64,000 nt of DNA from Naasia sp. (GTDB lineage Bacteria > Actinomycetota > Actinomycetes > Actinomycetales > Microbacteriaceae). Shown here piece after piece: positions 23,540 to 32,918 of this stretch; position 1 is the stretch's first letter; the number at the start of each line of letters is the position of its first letter. The stretch lies in contig NZ_JAODMK010000015.1 of NCBI RefSeq assembly GCF_025465545.1, positions 30,803-94,802 on the forward strand. The letters are read 5' to 3'. The translations under genes and the position numbers were made by a program. The notes beneath the pieces are model-generated. The model was not told the origin of the DNA, did not search any database, and worked only from the letters and a program-made list of their open reading frames with translations.

Positions 23540-24458
23540 GGTTGGCTCCTGACGTGGGGTCGATCGCGTCGCGCAGCGCATCTCCGAGGAGATTGAGGGA
23601 GAAGAGGATCGCGACGAGGGTGAATCCGGGGAACATGAACAGCCAGGGCCGAGTGGTGGCCGACGAGCTGCCGTCGAAGATGAGCCCACCCAGCGAGACG
23701 GCGGGCGGCTGGATGCCGAAGCCGAAGATCGACAGCGTCGTCTCGGCGAGGATCACCCCGCCGATGCCGAGGGCCGCATCGACGATGAGCAGGGAGGCCA
23801 CGTTCGGGATGATGTGGCGGCGCACGACCGTGAACGGCGGGAATCCCATGAAGCGCGCGGCGCGCACGTAGTCCCGCTCCCGGAGCGCGCGGGTCTGCGC
23901 GCGGATGACCTGTGAGGTGATCATCCAGCCGGTCAGACCGAAGAACAGCGCGATGATCCAGTACGACGAGCCCCGGAAGAAGGGGTAGCAGATGATGAGG
24001 ATGAAGAACGTCGGGATGACGAGCAGAAGGTTGACCATCCAGGTGATGATCGCGTCGCCCGCCCCGCCGATGTAGCCGGCGAAGGCACCGATGACGGCGG
24101 CGAGTGCCGTCGCGAGCAGCCCACCGATGAAGCCCACGGTGAGTGAGATGCCGAGGCCGCTCATGACCTGGGCATACACGTCGTGTCCGAGCTCGTCCGT
24201 GCCGAACCAGTGCCCGGCCATCGGAGGCGCCAGCAGCCAGTCGGTGTCCTGGTCCACCGAGCGCCACGGCCAGAGGAAGGGTCCGGCGATCGCCCACACG
24301 ATGAGCACGGCGAGGAGCGACGCTCCGACCCAGAATCGGGCGTTGGTCCGCAGGGTGCGCCAGATGATCGCGGCGCGCGATCCGTGACGTCCGGGAGGGG
24401 TCTGGGGCGTCGGGCCCTCCACCGGCTCGCCCTGGGCGAGCACCAGTTCTGACATCAT
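23532..24458 (-). CDS. DppC-type peptide ABC importer permease
   Basis: A 308-residue permease. After a polar N-terminus of about 30 residues comes the first membrane helix (FWVGASLLAVLIVWAIAGPFL), a 60-residue outer loop with HWFGTDELGHDVYAQVMSG (the family's GTDxxGRD block with H for R), and the coupling loop RERDYVRAARFMGFPPF (about 180-196). The start overlaps the DppB stop as ATGATGA, so Met1 or Met2 may be used (24458 or 24455). The end overlaps the fused ATPase gene. Confidence 0.9.
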   Translation of the reverse strand: MMSELVLAQGEPVEGPTPQTPPGRHGSRAAIIWRTLRTNARFWVGASLLAVLIVWAIAGPFLWPWRSVDQDTDWLLAPPMAGHWFGTDELGHDVYAQVMSGLGISLTVGFIGGLLATALAAVIGAFAGYIGGAGDAIITWMVNLLLVIPTFFILIICYPFFRGSSYWIIALFFGLTGWMITSQVIRAQTRALRERDYVRAARFMGFPPFTVVRRHIIPNVASLLIVDAALGIGGVILAETTLSIFGFGIQPPAVSLGGLIFDGSSSATTRPWLFMFPGFTLVAILFSLNLLGDALRDAIDPTSGANRG

Positions 24459-25471
24459 CGGCGGACCCTCGGATCGAGTGCGGCGTTCAGGATCTCGGAG
24501 AGAGTCGACGAGCAGAGGATCAGCACCGCGACGAAGAACGTCGACCCGGCGATCGAGTTGACGTCTTCCTTCTGGATGGAGATGACCGACAGCTCCCCCA
24601 TGCCGTGCCAGCTGAAGACGATCTCGAGGATCGTCGCGCCGGTGACGAGCAGACCGAAGCTGTAGGCGAAGTAGGTCGACATGGGGATGAGCGCGACCCG
24701 CACCCCGTGGCGGACCAGGGCGCGACCTCGCTTGAGACCCTTCGCGCGCGCAGTGCGGATGTAGTCCGACCCGAGCACATCGAGCATCGCGCTGCGCTGG
24801 TACCGGCTGTAGCTCGCCGCCGCGCCGAGCGTGAGGACCAGCGTCGGGAGGATGATGTGCGTCAGCCGGTCCCACAGCTGGGGGAAGAACCCGGCCGGCT
24901 GGTCGGCGCTGTACGGTCCGACGAACGCGAGCAGGTGGAACCCGAGCACGTTGTTCACGAAGATCGCGATGAGCATCAGGACGTAGGCGAGAACGTACGT
25001 CGGCATCGCGATGAGGAAGTACGACCCGTAGGTGACGAACTGGTCGCTCGCCCGATACTGCCGCACGGCCCCCCACACGCCGAGGATCACACCGAGGACG
25101 GCGCCGAGGATCGAGCCGACGATCAGGAGCTGGAGGCTCACTCCAGCTCGAGAGAACAGTGCATCAGCGACAGGATGATTGTTGACGCCGATGCCGAAGT
25201 CGCCGTGCAGGGTGCCCAGGAACCAGGTGGCGGTGCGCTCGATCAGCGGCACTTGAGGGTTCACGCCCCAGGAGTCGAGGAGCGAGTCGATCGTCGATTG
25301 CGGCGGCCTCGGGTGACGCTGCTCGAGCGGGAATGCCGGATTCATGGTCGCGCTCGCGAGCATGTAGGCACCGCAGGAGGCGATGACGGTCAGGATCACG
25401 TAGTTGATGACCCGACGAACGATGTAGAGAATCACGGGCCCGTTCGGAGGCGACTCTGGTGGGTGTCTCAA
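24455..25471 (-). CDS. DppB-type peptide ABC importer permease
   Basis: A 338-residue permease. It opens with ILYIVRRVINYVILTVIASCGAYML, has the large outer loop with DFGIGVNNHPVADALF and the coupling loop GSDYIRTARAKGLKRGRALVRH (here about 232-253). The frame opens at TTG 25471; a GTG twelve codons later is nearer the usual family N-terminus. Neither has a clear ribosome binding site, so the start is uncertain. It is first of the importer genes. The long periplasmic loop with NPAFPLEQRHPRPPQ is typical for actinobacterial members. Confidence 0.85.
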   Translation of the reverse strand: MRHPPESPPNGPVILYIVRRVINYVILTVIASCGAYMLASATMNPAFPLEQRHPRPPQSTIDSLLDSWGVNPQVPLIERTATWFLGTLHGDFGIGVNNHPVADALFSRAGVSLQLLIVGSILGAVLGVILGVWGAVRQYRASDQFVTYGSYFLIAMPTYVLAYVLMLIAIFVNNVLGFHLLAFVGPYSADQPAGFFPQLWDRLTHIILPTLVLTLGAAASYSRYQRSAMLDVLGSDYIRTARAKGLKRGRALVRHGVRVALIPMSTYFAYSFGLLVTGATILEIVFSWHGMGELSVISIQKEDVNSIAGSTFFVAVLILCSSTLSEILNAALDPRVRR

Positions 25472-25537
25472 TCCGGCGGGCGCCGGACGATGGCATTCAC
25501 ATTAGGGGCGCTCATGAAGCTGTTTTGGGGGCGCGCC

Positions 25538-25553
25538 GCACTATTCCTAGTGC
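25538..25553 (-). terminator. Small hairpin after the PH-domain gene
   Basis: Perfect six-base arms GCACTA and TAGTGC around TTCC, directly after the TAA of the PH-domain gene and before the importer operon. It is short, so it is either a weak terminator or an operator for the importer. Confidence 0.35.
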
Positions 25554-26123
25554 TTACCTGCCGGAAACGAAAGTAGGCAGTGTAAGCGCCACAATCAGAC
25601 ACGCGGTTCCGACGGCGGGGATTGTCAGACTCCACCACGCCGTTCTGCGCCGGATCGGAGCCGATCCTCCGCTCGCGGCACTGCGATTCAGGAACTGTCG
25701 GAGGTCGGCGGCGACCTCGACTCCGCGTGCGCTGCGCCCCGAGGCCGGACTTCCCCAGGCAGTGATGCTGCGCCCGTCGTCGAGCACGATCACGTACTGG
25801 AGTCGGGATTCGACGTCCTCGACGCGCGACCACGGGACCGTCCACGTCCGGAGCGCATTCACCACGTCGAGCTCGTCCTCCCGGATGCGGATCGACGGGC
25901 GCCACAGCACCAGCCAGAGCACCCAGAGCACGACCGCGACGGTCCCGCCCCAGCGCAGACCGGGGACCAGACCGACCCGGGCCGCATCGAACGCGGCGTA
26001 CCCGCCGATCAGGACCGCCAGCCAGAAGGCGACGCCCGCGGACGCCGGCCGCAGCGTGCGCCCCCGGCGAGAGCCGCCGGACGCCGGAGTCTCCGTGGGA
26101 AGTGGCGGGCGCGGGCTGGTCAT
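25554..26123 (-). CDS. PH-domain (bPH-type) membrane protein
   Basis: A 189-residue protein with two N-terminal membrane helices (about 28-45 and 55-75), a bacterial PH-like domain (about 78-140: IRIREDELDVVNALRTWTVP, then the signature W-S-R-V and a second strand set YVIVLDDGRSITAWG), and a C-terminal membrane helix. Such proteins are actinobacterial membrane proteins of unknown role. I prefer ATG 26123; the frame is open to 26198, but residues there are low complexity. The ribosome binding site is weak. It is not obviously in an operon. Confidence 0.7.
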   Translation of the reverse strand: MTSPRPPLPTETPASGGSRRGRTLRPASAGVAFWLAVLIGGYAAFDAARVGLVPGLRWGGTVAVVLWVLWLVLWRPSIRIREDELDVVNALRTWTVPWSRVEDVESRLQYVIVLDDGRSITAWGSPASGRSARGVEVAADLRQFLNRSAASGGSAPIRRRTAWWSLTIPAVGTACLIVALTLPTFVSGR

Positions 26124-26250
26124 CCTGACACGATACGAGCCAGGACTGCGCTCTTCGGCCGCACCGGCCGCTGGTGCGCCTTCGGCAGTGGCAGACAAGC
26201 GGCCGCCGACTGTTTGCCGGCTGCCGCTGAGAGGGATGTGCTCTCTTCCG

Positions 26251-26652
26251 TCACCGCTCGGCGTCGTAGACCCGAGGGCTCTCCGCAGCCGACGCTGCCC
26301 TCTGGGGGGAAGTCCTGCTGGGCTGCGCGCACAGGATCGCGAGAACGATCAGCCCGGCCAGCGGGAGCAGGGCCCAGAAGACGTGCCCCCACAGAGAGCC
26401 GGCGTCGGTCAGTCGGCGCACCGTCACCGCGAGCGTCGGAAGCAGCACGATGATCATCCACACCGCGGACAGGGACGGCCCTGATGAGAAGGCGCCTTCC
26501 AGCATGCTGAACCGCCACAGGGGTACGGCGTTGAGGCCGGCATCGACCAGTGCGGTGAAGAGGATCCACCACCAGAACTCGCTGCGCCGAGCGGTCCCGC
26601 GGAAGTCCGCATACTTCGCGAACACGGTCCGGATCGAATCGAAGAACGACAT
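26251..26652 (-). CDS. DUF805 small membrane protein
   Basis: A 133-residue DUF805 protein. It opens with the family start SIRTVFAKYADFRGTARRSEFWWW, then has three to four membrane helices, with VRRLTDAGSLWGHVFWALLP typical of the family end. The C-terminus is a short polar tail. ATG 26652 is supported by GGAGAAG upstream. DUF805 proteins are small inner-membrane proteins without an agreed function. It lies between the universal stress protein gene and the PH-domain gene on the same strand. Confidence 0.88.
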   Translation of the reverse strand: MSFFDSIRTVFAKYADFRGTARRSEFWWWILFTALVDAGLNAVPLWRFSMLEGAFSSGPSLSAVWMIIVLLPTLAVTVRRLTDAGSLWGHVFWALLPLAGLIVLAILCAQPSRTSPQRAASAAESPRVYDAER

Positions 26653-26725
26653 CTGCTTCTCCTTCTCCTTCCCGTCATTCTCGAGATCGACCCACCCCGG
26701 ATTCGGGGCGGTGGTCACCGTCCGG

Positions 26726-27643
26726 TCAGCTCCTCCGAGGCCGGACCACGGCGACCGGGCACGGCGGGCGCGACAGGATCTCACGGCTGATCGAGCCCAC
26801 GAAGAAGCGGTCCGAGACGGTGAGCCCGTGCGAGCCGACGACGAGGAGCTCCGCTCCGACGGACTCTCGCGCCAGCGTTCCGGCCGCGTCCCCCTCGACC
26901 AGGACGCCCCGGATGTCGAGATCCAGGTTCTCGGAGCGGAGCGAGTCCACCACGCCGGCGAGCACCGCATCATGGCTGTGCGCGATGTCCGGCGTAGAGC
27001 GGGCCAGCATGACCAGCGGGCTCAGCATCGACGGGATCTGCCAGCTGTGCACGACTCGCAGCTCCCGGTGGAGCACTCGGGCCTCGTGAACCGCGAACCG
27101 AAGGGCGGGCGCATCGTGGTCGTCGCCCTGGATCCCCACCACGACGGCGCCGTGGCCGGGCTTCCAGCTCTTGGGCACGACGACCGCGGGGCACCGCGCG
27201 CTCTCGGCGAGCTTCACGGGAAAGGTGCTGGCCATCATGCCCGCGAGGCGCCCGGAACGGTTCGTGCCCACCACGATCAGGTCGGCATGCTCCGAGGCCT
27301 GCTCGAACCGCTCGCGAGGGTTCCCCCAGGTCACAACCGTCTGCACGCGGGCCGAGGGGGCGGTCCGCTGGAGATGCTCCTTGACCTCGTTCAGCATCTT
27401 CTCGGCGGCTTCGCCGTAGTCGGCGCCGCCCGCCTCCGCGGCCAGCCAGTCCAGTTCGACGACCATGTCGATCTCGACGTTCAGCCGGTGCATCTTCGCG
27501 CGATGGGCGACCCACCGCTGCGCGCCGCCGCCGGCCGGTCCGCCGTCGGTGACGAGGATCACGTGCTCGACGATCGGGTCTGCCGGGTGCTCTTCGAGAG
27601 CAGCAGCAGGGCGCCCGTTCCGCTCAGTGGTGAGGTTGCTCAT
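26726..27643 (-). CDS. Universal stress protein with two UspA domains
   Basis: A 305-residue protein with tandem UspA domains (about 25-155 and 165-300). In domain 1 the ATP-loop is LIVVGTNRSGRLAGMMAST (about 125), and in domain 2 it is LLVVGSHGLTVSDRFFVGSIS (about 272), close to the G-2x-G-9x-G-(S/T) nucleotide motif. Tandem Usp proteins of actinobacteria respond to hypoxia, starvation and other stress. GGAGAAGAAG precedes ATG 27643. No clear promoter was found. Confidence 0.92.
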   Translation of the reverse strand: MSNLTTERNGRPAAALEEHPADPIVEHVILVTDGGPAGGGAQRWVAHRAKMHRLNVEIDMVVELDWLAAEAGGADYGEAAEKMLNEVKEHLQRTAPSARVQTVVTWGNPRERFEQASEHADLIVVGTNRSGRLAGMMASTFPVKLAESARCPAVVVPKSWKPGHGAVVVGIQGDDHDAPALRFAVHEARVLHRELRVVHSWQIPSMLSPLVMLARSTPDIAHSHDAVLAGVVDSLRSENLDLDIRGVLVEGDAAGTLARESVGAELLVVGSHGLTVSDRFFVGSISREILSRPPCPVAVVRPRRS

Positions 27644-27831
27644 CGCTTCTTCTCCAGTCGTGTTCTCGTGCCGTCCGCCGGCGCGGAGCCGGGAACGGCT
27701 CGGAAGTCAGCATCCCGCCGCCGTGTCTGCGGTGTCAGGGCCGAAGGTCCTCCGCCGTTCGCGCCCGCACTCGCGAAGTGCGGGAATCGCCTCCCGCTGC
27801 GGGAATGGCGTCGAGCGGCCCTCCTGCAGGG

Positions 27832-28113
27832 TCAGGCCGGACAGGTGCAGAGTCCCCACGCCGACGAATAGTCGGTGAGGGCCAGCAGGCTTGGCTCGAC
27901 TGTCCCTGTCGCAGCCCGCCCACCTGCAGAGTCGAAGGTGCCCACCAGCGAGCGCGAGATCGCGGCCCGCCCGCCGTCGCTCGGCAGGATCGCGCCGGAC
28001 ACGTTGGCCGATTCGTCGCTGAGGAGCCAGGTGATGCGTGGGCGAGCTGATCGAGGCGCTCCTGACCACATCGGTAGCGACGCTCGTTCGCCCTCACCGA
28101 CCGGCCGGATCAC
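27832..28113 (-). pseudogene. Remnant of a short-chain dehydrogenase/reductase
   Basis: The frame contains WLLSDESANVSGAILPSDGG (near 27965-28025), which is the C-terminal motif of SDR enzymes (LxSDExxxVTGxxLxVDGG). Upstream there is no Rossmann fold or YxxxK catalytic motif, and downstream the frame runs into low-complexity residues. It is therefore the decayed 3' end of a lost gene. The remainder of the 27644-28279 gap holds no other gene that I can recognise. Confidence 0.55.
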
Positions 28114-28279
28114 AGTTGCCTTGCCGATGCCGGAGCCTGCGTTCCGGTGCTGATCCGACTCTTCTGCGGACGGGCTGCGCCAGCAGTGCCTGAAGTCCCG
28201 GCGGCTGCGGGAGCCGCCCAGAAGGAGGAGGCCGAGGGATGCGGGACTCGCCGCTCATCGTGAACCGGGTCGCCAGCTT

Positions 28280-28894
28280 CTAGACCAGGTTCATGAATAC
28301 AAAGATCGACTGGTTGCCCAAGTCGGTGAGGAAGTGCGAAAGGACCGGCCATCGCAGACTGCGGGTCCTGAGATAGAGCAGGCTCCAGACGACGGAGATC
28401 ACGACGAGGATAGCGATGAAGGGCAGAAGCGCTAACGGCTGCGCAGGATCGACGGCCATTGTGCGAGAGAAGACACCGAGCACCAATGGATGGACCGCGA
28501 CAAAGAGGATGCTTGAGTAGGCGACCCCCGCGACCCGGGGAAGGTGGCTCAACTCGTCCAAGAGAAACCCTCGCCAGAAGACCTCTTCGCAGAGGGAATT
28601 GATCACCGCGAAGGCGAGCCACATGCCCACGAGGGGCAGCGACGTCATCACATGAATGTTGGGGACCAGGAGGATCGGGAACGCCACGAGTCCGAGGATC
28701 ACGGCGAGGAGGAACCACCACCGGCTGCCTTCCGGCTTCCGGAACCACGTTCTCAGTCTCGAGATTCCCCCGGACACAGTTCCGATGAGGATGAGGGATC
28801 CCCAGTACACCAGGAAGACACCGACCCAGGCCCAGTCCCCGAAGAGGCCGGTGAAGAGTTGAGCGGAGAAGTGGCCGAGGACGACCACCAGCAC
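28280..28894 (-). CDS. CPBP-family intramembrane metalloprotease (CAAX-protease/Abi type)
   Basis: About 204 residues with five to six membrane helices. The motifs are present: the Glu-Glu motif in NSLCEEVFWRGFLLDELSH, the His of FVAVHPLVL and the final SHFLTDLGNQS. Relatives cleave or process membrane-linked peptides, and some give bacteriocin self-immunity. The N-terminus is uncertain: the frame is open further upstream, but the first hydrophobic segment follows GTG 28894. A short frame just upstream, out of phase, also looks like membrane protein, so the gene may have suffered a frameshift. Confidence 0.7.
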   Translation of the reverse strand: MLVVVLGHFSAQLFTGLFGDWAWVGVFLVYWGSLILIGTVSGGISRLRTWFRKPEGSRWWFLLAVILGLVAFPILLVPNIHVMTSLPLVGMWLAFAVINSLCEEVFWRGFLLDELSHLPRVAGVAYSSILFVAVHPLVLGVFSRTMAVDPAQPLALLPFIAILVVISVVWSLLYLRTRSLRWPVLSHFLTDLGNQSIFVFMNLV

Positions 28895-28908
28895 CGGCGA
28901 TGCACGGA

Positions 28909-29061
28909 TCAGACCCTTGCGGTGGGTCGCGAGACGAGGAGGATGAGCGCGGGCCAGAAGTAGCTGTCGAACGGGAAGTTCCTGATCACCGACAGCGGCG
29001 TTCCCACGGAGTGCCCTTCCGTGCTGACGGACGATGCGGGAGCCCAGGGCTTGGTGGTCAC
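28909..29061 (-). CDS. Short membrane-protein-like frame upstream of the CPBP gene
   Basis: A GTG-started frame of 50 codons (MTTKPWAPASSV at its start) contains SVIRNFPFDSYFWPALILLV, the look of the start of a small membrane protein, then ends RPTARV at TGA. Its stop is 15 bp before the likely CPBP start. It may be the broken N-terminus of the CPBP gene or a relic of another membrane protein. No homology claim is made. Confidence 0.3.
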   Translation of the reverse strand: MTTKPWAPASSVSTEGHSVGTPLSVIRNFPFDSYFWPALILLVSRPTARV

Positions 29062-29146
29062 GCTTCACAGATTGGGCCTGCTGCGGGCTGGTCAGTAGTG
29101 CCGAACGTCCCGCTCGCGCGCGCGCACAGGGTGCAGGATTCAGTGC

Positions 29147-31402
29147 ATGGTGATCGCTGCGAGACGTCGGGCAGGGCGAGCGCCGAAACCGACATCGCCG
29201 CACACCAAGAACGCCGAGGGCAGCGCGTACGTCGAGGCAGTCCGGGCGGTCCGGGAGGGCGAGCTCGACGCGGATGACGCCGCGGAGCAGCTGATCGACC
29301 GGATGACCGAGAAGGAGATCCTCGGACTGCTCGACGGCGACTCCCCCAGGCTGCTGCTGCCGCTCATCCCGGTGCTGCTCCATCGGCGACCGTTCGTGGC
29401 CGGGGCCGTCCCGCGGCTCGGCGTCCCGGGCATCCGCTTCAGCGACGGTGGGCGCGGCGTCGTGATCGGCGCCTGCACCGCCTTCCCCGTGACGATTGCG
29501 CGGGCCGCGACCTGGGATCCGGCACTGGAGGAGCGGGTGGGTGTCGCGATCGGGCTGGAGACCCGGGCACGGGGCGCGAACTACTCCGCCTCCGTCTGCG
29601 TGAACCTGCTTCGCCACCCCGCGTGGGGCCGGGCCCAGGAGTGCTACGGGGAGGATCCCGTGCTCACCGGCCTGATGGCATCGGCCATGACCCGAGGCGT
29701 GCGGGTGCACGTGATGGCGTGCGTGAAGCACTTCGCGCTCAACTCGATGGAGAACGAGCGCTTCGAGGTGGACGTATCGGTGGACGAGCACGCCCTGCAC
29801 GAGGTGTATCTGCCGCACTTCAAGGCCGTCGTCGATGCCGGCGCCGACTCCGTGATGAGTGCCTACAACCGGGTGCGGGGCGAGTACATGGACGTCAATC
29901 GCGCCCTGCTCACCGACGTGCTGCGGCACGAGTGGGACTTCTCCGGGTTCGTGACCAGCGACTGGGTGTTCGGCATGCACGGCGCCGTCGCCAGCCTCGA
30001 GGCGGGGCTGGAGGTCGAGATGCCGCTGCGGCTGCTTCGCGCTCGCGACCTGCCCGCCGCGCTGCGCAGCGGCACCTTGGCCCGCGCGACCGTGCTGCAG
30101 GCTGCGCGACGCATCCTGCGCACCTGCGTGCTGCACGCCGCGACCTGCGAGGAGGTGGAACCGACCGCGGCCCTGATCGCCTCCCCGGCGCAGCGGGCGC
30201 TCGCCGGCCAGGTCGCCGCGGAGTCGATCGTGCTGCTGAAGAACGAGACGGTCGGCGCGGCGCCGCTGCTGCCGCTGGCTCCGGGCGTCCGGCATCTGGC
30301 CGTGATCGGCCGGCTCGCCGCAGAGGCGAACCTCGGCGATCACGGCTCGTCGCGGGTTCGGCCTCCGTCCACGATCTCGCCGCTGCAGGGGCTGCGGAAC
30401 GCGCTTCCCGGGGTGCGGATCAGGACCGCCTCCGGTCATGACGAGCCGGCTGCGGCCGCGCTGGCCGCCCACGCGGAGATGGCGGTGGTGGTCGTCGGCC
30501 TGGACCAGCACGACGAGGGCGAATCGGTCGTCACCGGAGGCGTCGATGTGGGCGTGATCGGTCGGGCCTTCGGCTCGGGTCCCCTCCGTCGGGTGCTCGT
30601 CGGTCTCGCGCACCTGGCATCCCGCTTCGTCCGTGGCGGCGACCGCACCTCACTCGACCTGCGCCCCTCCGATGTGCGGCTCATCCGCGCGGTCGTCGCC
30701 GCGAATCCTCGGACCGTCGTCGTGCTGATCGGCGGCAGCGCGATCCTCATGGAGGAGTGGCGAGACCGGGTGCCAGCGATCCTCCTTGCCTGGTACGGCG
30801 GCATGGAGGGCGGCCGCGCGCTCGCGAGCGTGCTGACCGGCGCTGCGGAGCCCGGCGGACGGCTGCCGTTCGTGCTGCCGAAGGACGCCGCGCACCTGCC
30901 GCCGTTCGACAGTGCGGCGAGATCCGTGGTCTACGACGACAAGTGGGGTCAACGCCGGCTCGACGGCGAGGGAAATCTGCCGGCGTTCCCCTTCGGATTC
31001 GGCCTGGGCTACACGACCTTCGAGCACCGGCTTCTCGGTCACAGGTTCGACGACACCGGCGGAAGTGCCGACGTGCACGTGACCAACACCGGCGACCGCG
31101 AAGGGTCGACCGTCCTGCAGGTCTACGCGGCCGACGTGTCGGCGCAGAGGCCGGTGGCGCAGCTCCTGGGCTTTCAGAAGGTGACCTTGCAGCCCGGCGC
31201 GGAGGCTACGGCGCGGGTCGCACTCGATGCTGGGCCGACCCTGCAGCGCGATCCCACCACGCGGCGCTGGTCCCGCCGGGGCGGCGACTGGGCCCTGCTG
31301 GCCGCCCAGCACAGCCCGGCCGACTGGGCTGGTGCGGTCCGGCTGCGACTCCCCGAGGACCTGACCGGCGAGGAGACGGTCGCGGACGGCCGGGGCGCCT
31401 GA
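29147..31402 (+). CDS. Glycoside hydrolase family 3 beta-glycosidase
   Basis: A 751-residue GH3 enzyme without a signal peptide. The N-terminal barrel (about 50-330) has CVKHFALNS and the nucleophile Asp in GFVTSDWVFG (about residue 269). The alpha/beta sandwich domain (about 340-590) follows, with AAESIVLLKNE, VIGRLA and a GGMEGGRALASVLTG block. A C-terminal fibronectin-III-like domain runs from about 640 to 740 and includes FGFGLGYTTFEH. The family cleaves terminal beta-linked sugars from glycosides. It lies alone on the plus strand, convergent with the glycosyltransferase gene (18 bp apart). Substrate specificity cannot be told. Confidence 0.92.
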   Translation: MVIAARRRAGRAPKPTSPHTKNAEGSAYVEAVRAVREGELDADDAAEQLIDRMTEKEILGLLDGDSPRLLLPLIPVLLHRRPFVAGAVPRLGVPGIRFSDGGRGVVIGACTAFPVTIARAATWDPALEERVGVAIGLETRARGANYSASVCVNLLRHPAWGRAQECYGEDPVLTGLMASAMTRGVRVHVMACVKHFALNSMENERFEVDVSVDEHALHEVYLPHFKAVVDAGADSVMSAYNRVRGEYMDVNRALLTDVLRHEWDFSGFVTSDWVFGMHGAVASLEAGLEVEMPLRLLRARDLPAALRSGTLARATVLQAARRILRTCVLHAATCEEVEPTAALIASPAQRALAGQVAAESIVLLKNETVGAAPLLPLAPGVRHLAVIGRLAAEANLGDHGSSRVRPPSTISPLQGLRNALPGVRIRTASGHDEPAAAALAAHAEMAVVVVGLDQHDEGESVVTGGVDVGVIGRAFGSGPLRRVLVGLAHLASRFVRGGDRTSLDLRPSDVRLIRAVVAANPRTVVVLIGGSAILMEEWRDRVPAILLAWYGGMEGGRALASVLTGAAEPGGRLPFVLPKDAAHLPPFDSAARSVVYDDKWGQRRLDGEGNLPAFPFGFGLGYTTFEHRLLGHRFDDTGGSADVHVTNTGDREGSTVLQVYAADVSAQRPVAQLLGFQKVTLQPGAEATARVALDAGPTLQRDPTTRRWSRRGGDWALLAAQHSPADWAGAVRLRLPEDLTGEETVADGRGA

Positions 31403-31420
31403 GGTCGTCGCGCCCTCGCG

Positions 31421-32884
31421 TCATGCGGGCAGAACGGGAAGGGGCGCCGCGAGCCCCTCGACCCGAACGGGCAGCACGTCGTCGCCCCGCAGCAGGGCGC
31501 GGAGCAGCCGGCGGGCCTCCCACCGAAGCGTCCCGGGCGCTCTGTCCCGCCGCAGCACCAGATCGCCCTCCGGAGCCCCGTACCGCTTCTGCAGGTCCCC
31601 CAACTCCTCGGCCTGCAACAGCGCGAGTGTGCTGCCCGCAGCCGAGTCGACCAGGCGCACCAGCGAGGAGGGCCCCGTCAGATCGGTCGCGACCATGTTC
31701 TGCTCGCTCGCGGCGAGGATCGTCCTCTGCGCCGCGCGGGTCACGACCAGCGGACGTGAAGGCCCGTCCAGAAGGCCCGCCAGAACGTCCGCCGCGGCGT
31801 CCGGTCGGCCGATCCTCAGCGCCGCCGCCTGCATCCTCTGCAGGCGTCCCGGCTCGGACAGCAGCTGGTCGATCTTCCAGCCGATGGTCGCGGCGGTGTT
31901 GCAGCGCACGGCCGCCCCCTGCTCCAGCAGGTAGTCGCCATTGCGGACCTCCTGTCCTGGGATGGGGTTCACCAGCACCATGGGCAGCCCCGCAGCCATG
32001 CACTCGGACGCCGACAGCCCGCCGGGCTTGCCCACGAACAGGTCGGCGCGGCGCAGCAGCTGCGGCATCTCCGCACTGAAGCCGAGCACGCGGTAGCGGT
32101 CACCGGCGGGCGCCACCAGCTTCTCGATCCGATGCCGCAGGGCGTCGTTGCGACCGCAGACGACCGTGGCGGAGAACGGCGAACGCATGTGCAGCGTCTG
32201 CCGCACCACCGACACGGCGTCGTCACCGCCGGCCGCGCCCGCCGAGATCAGCAGCATCGGGGGCTCGCTCGCATCCCGCGCCGTCCCCACATCCTCGTGC
32301 GTCGTGATCGGGATGCCCGTCGCCACAACGCGGTCGGCAGGAAGGCCGAGCGCCATCAGCTCCGCCTTCCCCTCCTGCCTGGCCACGAAGAGCGTGTGGA
32401 ACGCCCCCGTCAGCGACAGCCCCTGGAAGTCGTAGTCCGTGGTGACCACTGCGGTCCTCGCGTCGACCACTCCGCGTAGGAGCAGTGTTGCCACCAGCTG
32501 GGCCGGCAGGAAGTGGGTGCACACGATCGCGGTCGGCCGGAATCGCGTGATCGCCCGGATGATCGGGACAGCATTCGCCCGTGTCCACGGGTCGATCGGG
32601 CCGCGCCGCCGGAACGGCGGATCGCTCATGTCGTAGCCCCACTCGACAAGCCAGGGCAGGTCCTCGACCAGCACGAAGTAGCCCTTCCCCAGCAGTGCGC
32701 GATAGAGCGCGCTGCTGACCTGCAGCACATCGAGCACCTGCACTTCGGCGATGTCGGCGCGCGCGGCGCACGCCTGCTGCACCGCGGCCGCGGCACTGTT
32801 GTGCCCGGATCCCACCCCTGCCGACAGGATGAGCACGCGCTCGCCGGCAACGGGGTCCGGGCCTCGTACGGAGATGCCGCGCAT
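31421..32884 (-). CDS. MGDG-synthase-type (GT28) lipid glycosyltransferase
   Basis: A 487-residue glycosyltransferase of the monogalactosyldiacylglycerol synthase / UgtP type. The N-terminal domain opens with RVLILSAGVGSGHNSAAAAV (about 16-35), the membrane-associated glycan-acceptor domain. The donor domain has LISAGAAGG, VVCGRND (about 250) and the nucleotide-sugar motif LFVGKPGGLSASECMAAGLP (about 291-310). The C-terminal 100 residues lie beyond the usual family end and are of unknown use. It probably adds sugar to diacylglycerol or a related lipid at the cytoplasmic membrane face. It is divergent from the LacI-regulated operon. Confidence 0.85.
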   Translation of the reverse strand: MRGISVRGPDPVAGERVLILSAGVGSGHNSAAAAVQQACAARADIAEVQVLDVLQVSSALYRALLGKGYFVLVEDLPWLVEWGYDMSDPPFRRRGPIDPWTRANAVPIIRAITRFRPTAIVCTHFLPAQLVATLLLRGVVDARTAVVTTDYDFQGLSLTGAFHTLFVARQEGKAELMALGLPADRVVATGIPITTHEDVGTARDASEPPMLLISAGAAGGDDAVSVVRQTLHMRSPFSATVVCGRNDALRHRIEKLVAPAGDRYRVLGFSAEMPQLLRRADLFVGKPGGLSASECMAAGLPMVLVNPIPGQEVRNGDYLLEQGAAVRCNTAATIGWKIDQLLSEPGRLQRMQAAALRIGRPDAAADVLAGLLDGPSRPLVVTRAAQRTILAASEQNMVATDLTGPSSLVRLVDSAAGSTLALLQAEELGDLQKRYGAPEGDLVLRRDRAPGTLRWEARRLLRALLRGDDVLPVRVEGLAAPLPVLPA

Positions 32885-32918
32885 GGGGAGAGGCTAGCGG
32901 GGGGCCATCCCGACCTCG

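Noticed and set aside
18875..23596. A 1573-codon plus-strand reading frame opposite the oxidoreductase and peptide-importer genes
   Set aside because: Striking length, but it is the complement of five recognised genes and shows only Arg/Glu/Val/Gly-rich sequence without repeats or domains.
28280..30613. A long minus-strand frame joining the CPBP protease with sequence opposite the GH3 gene
   Set aside because: Only the last about 205 codons look like protein. The rest is antisense to a convincing GH3 enzyme, so the start was moved to about 28894.
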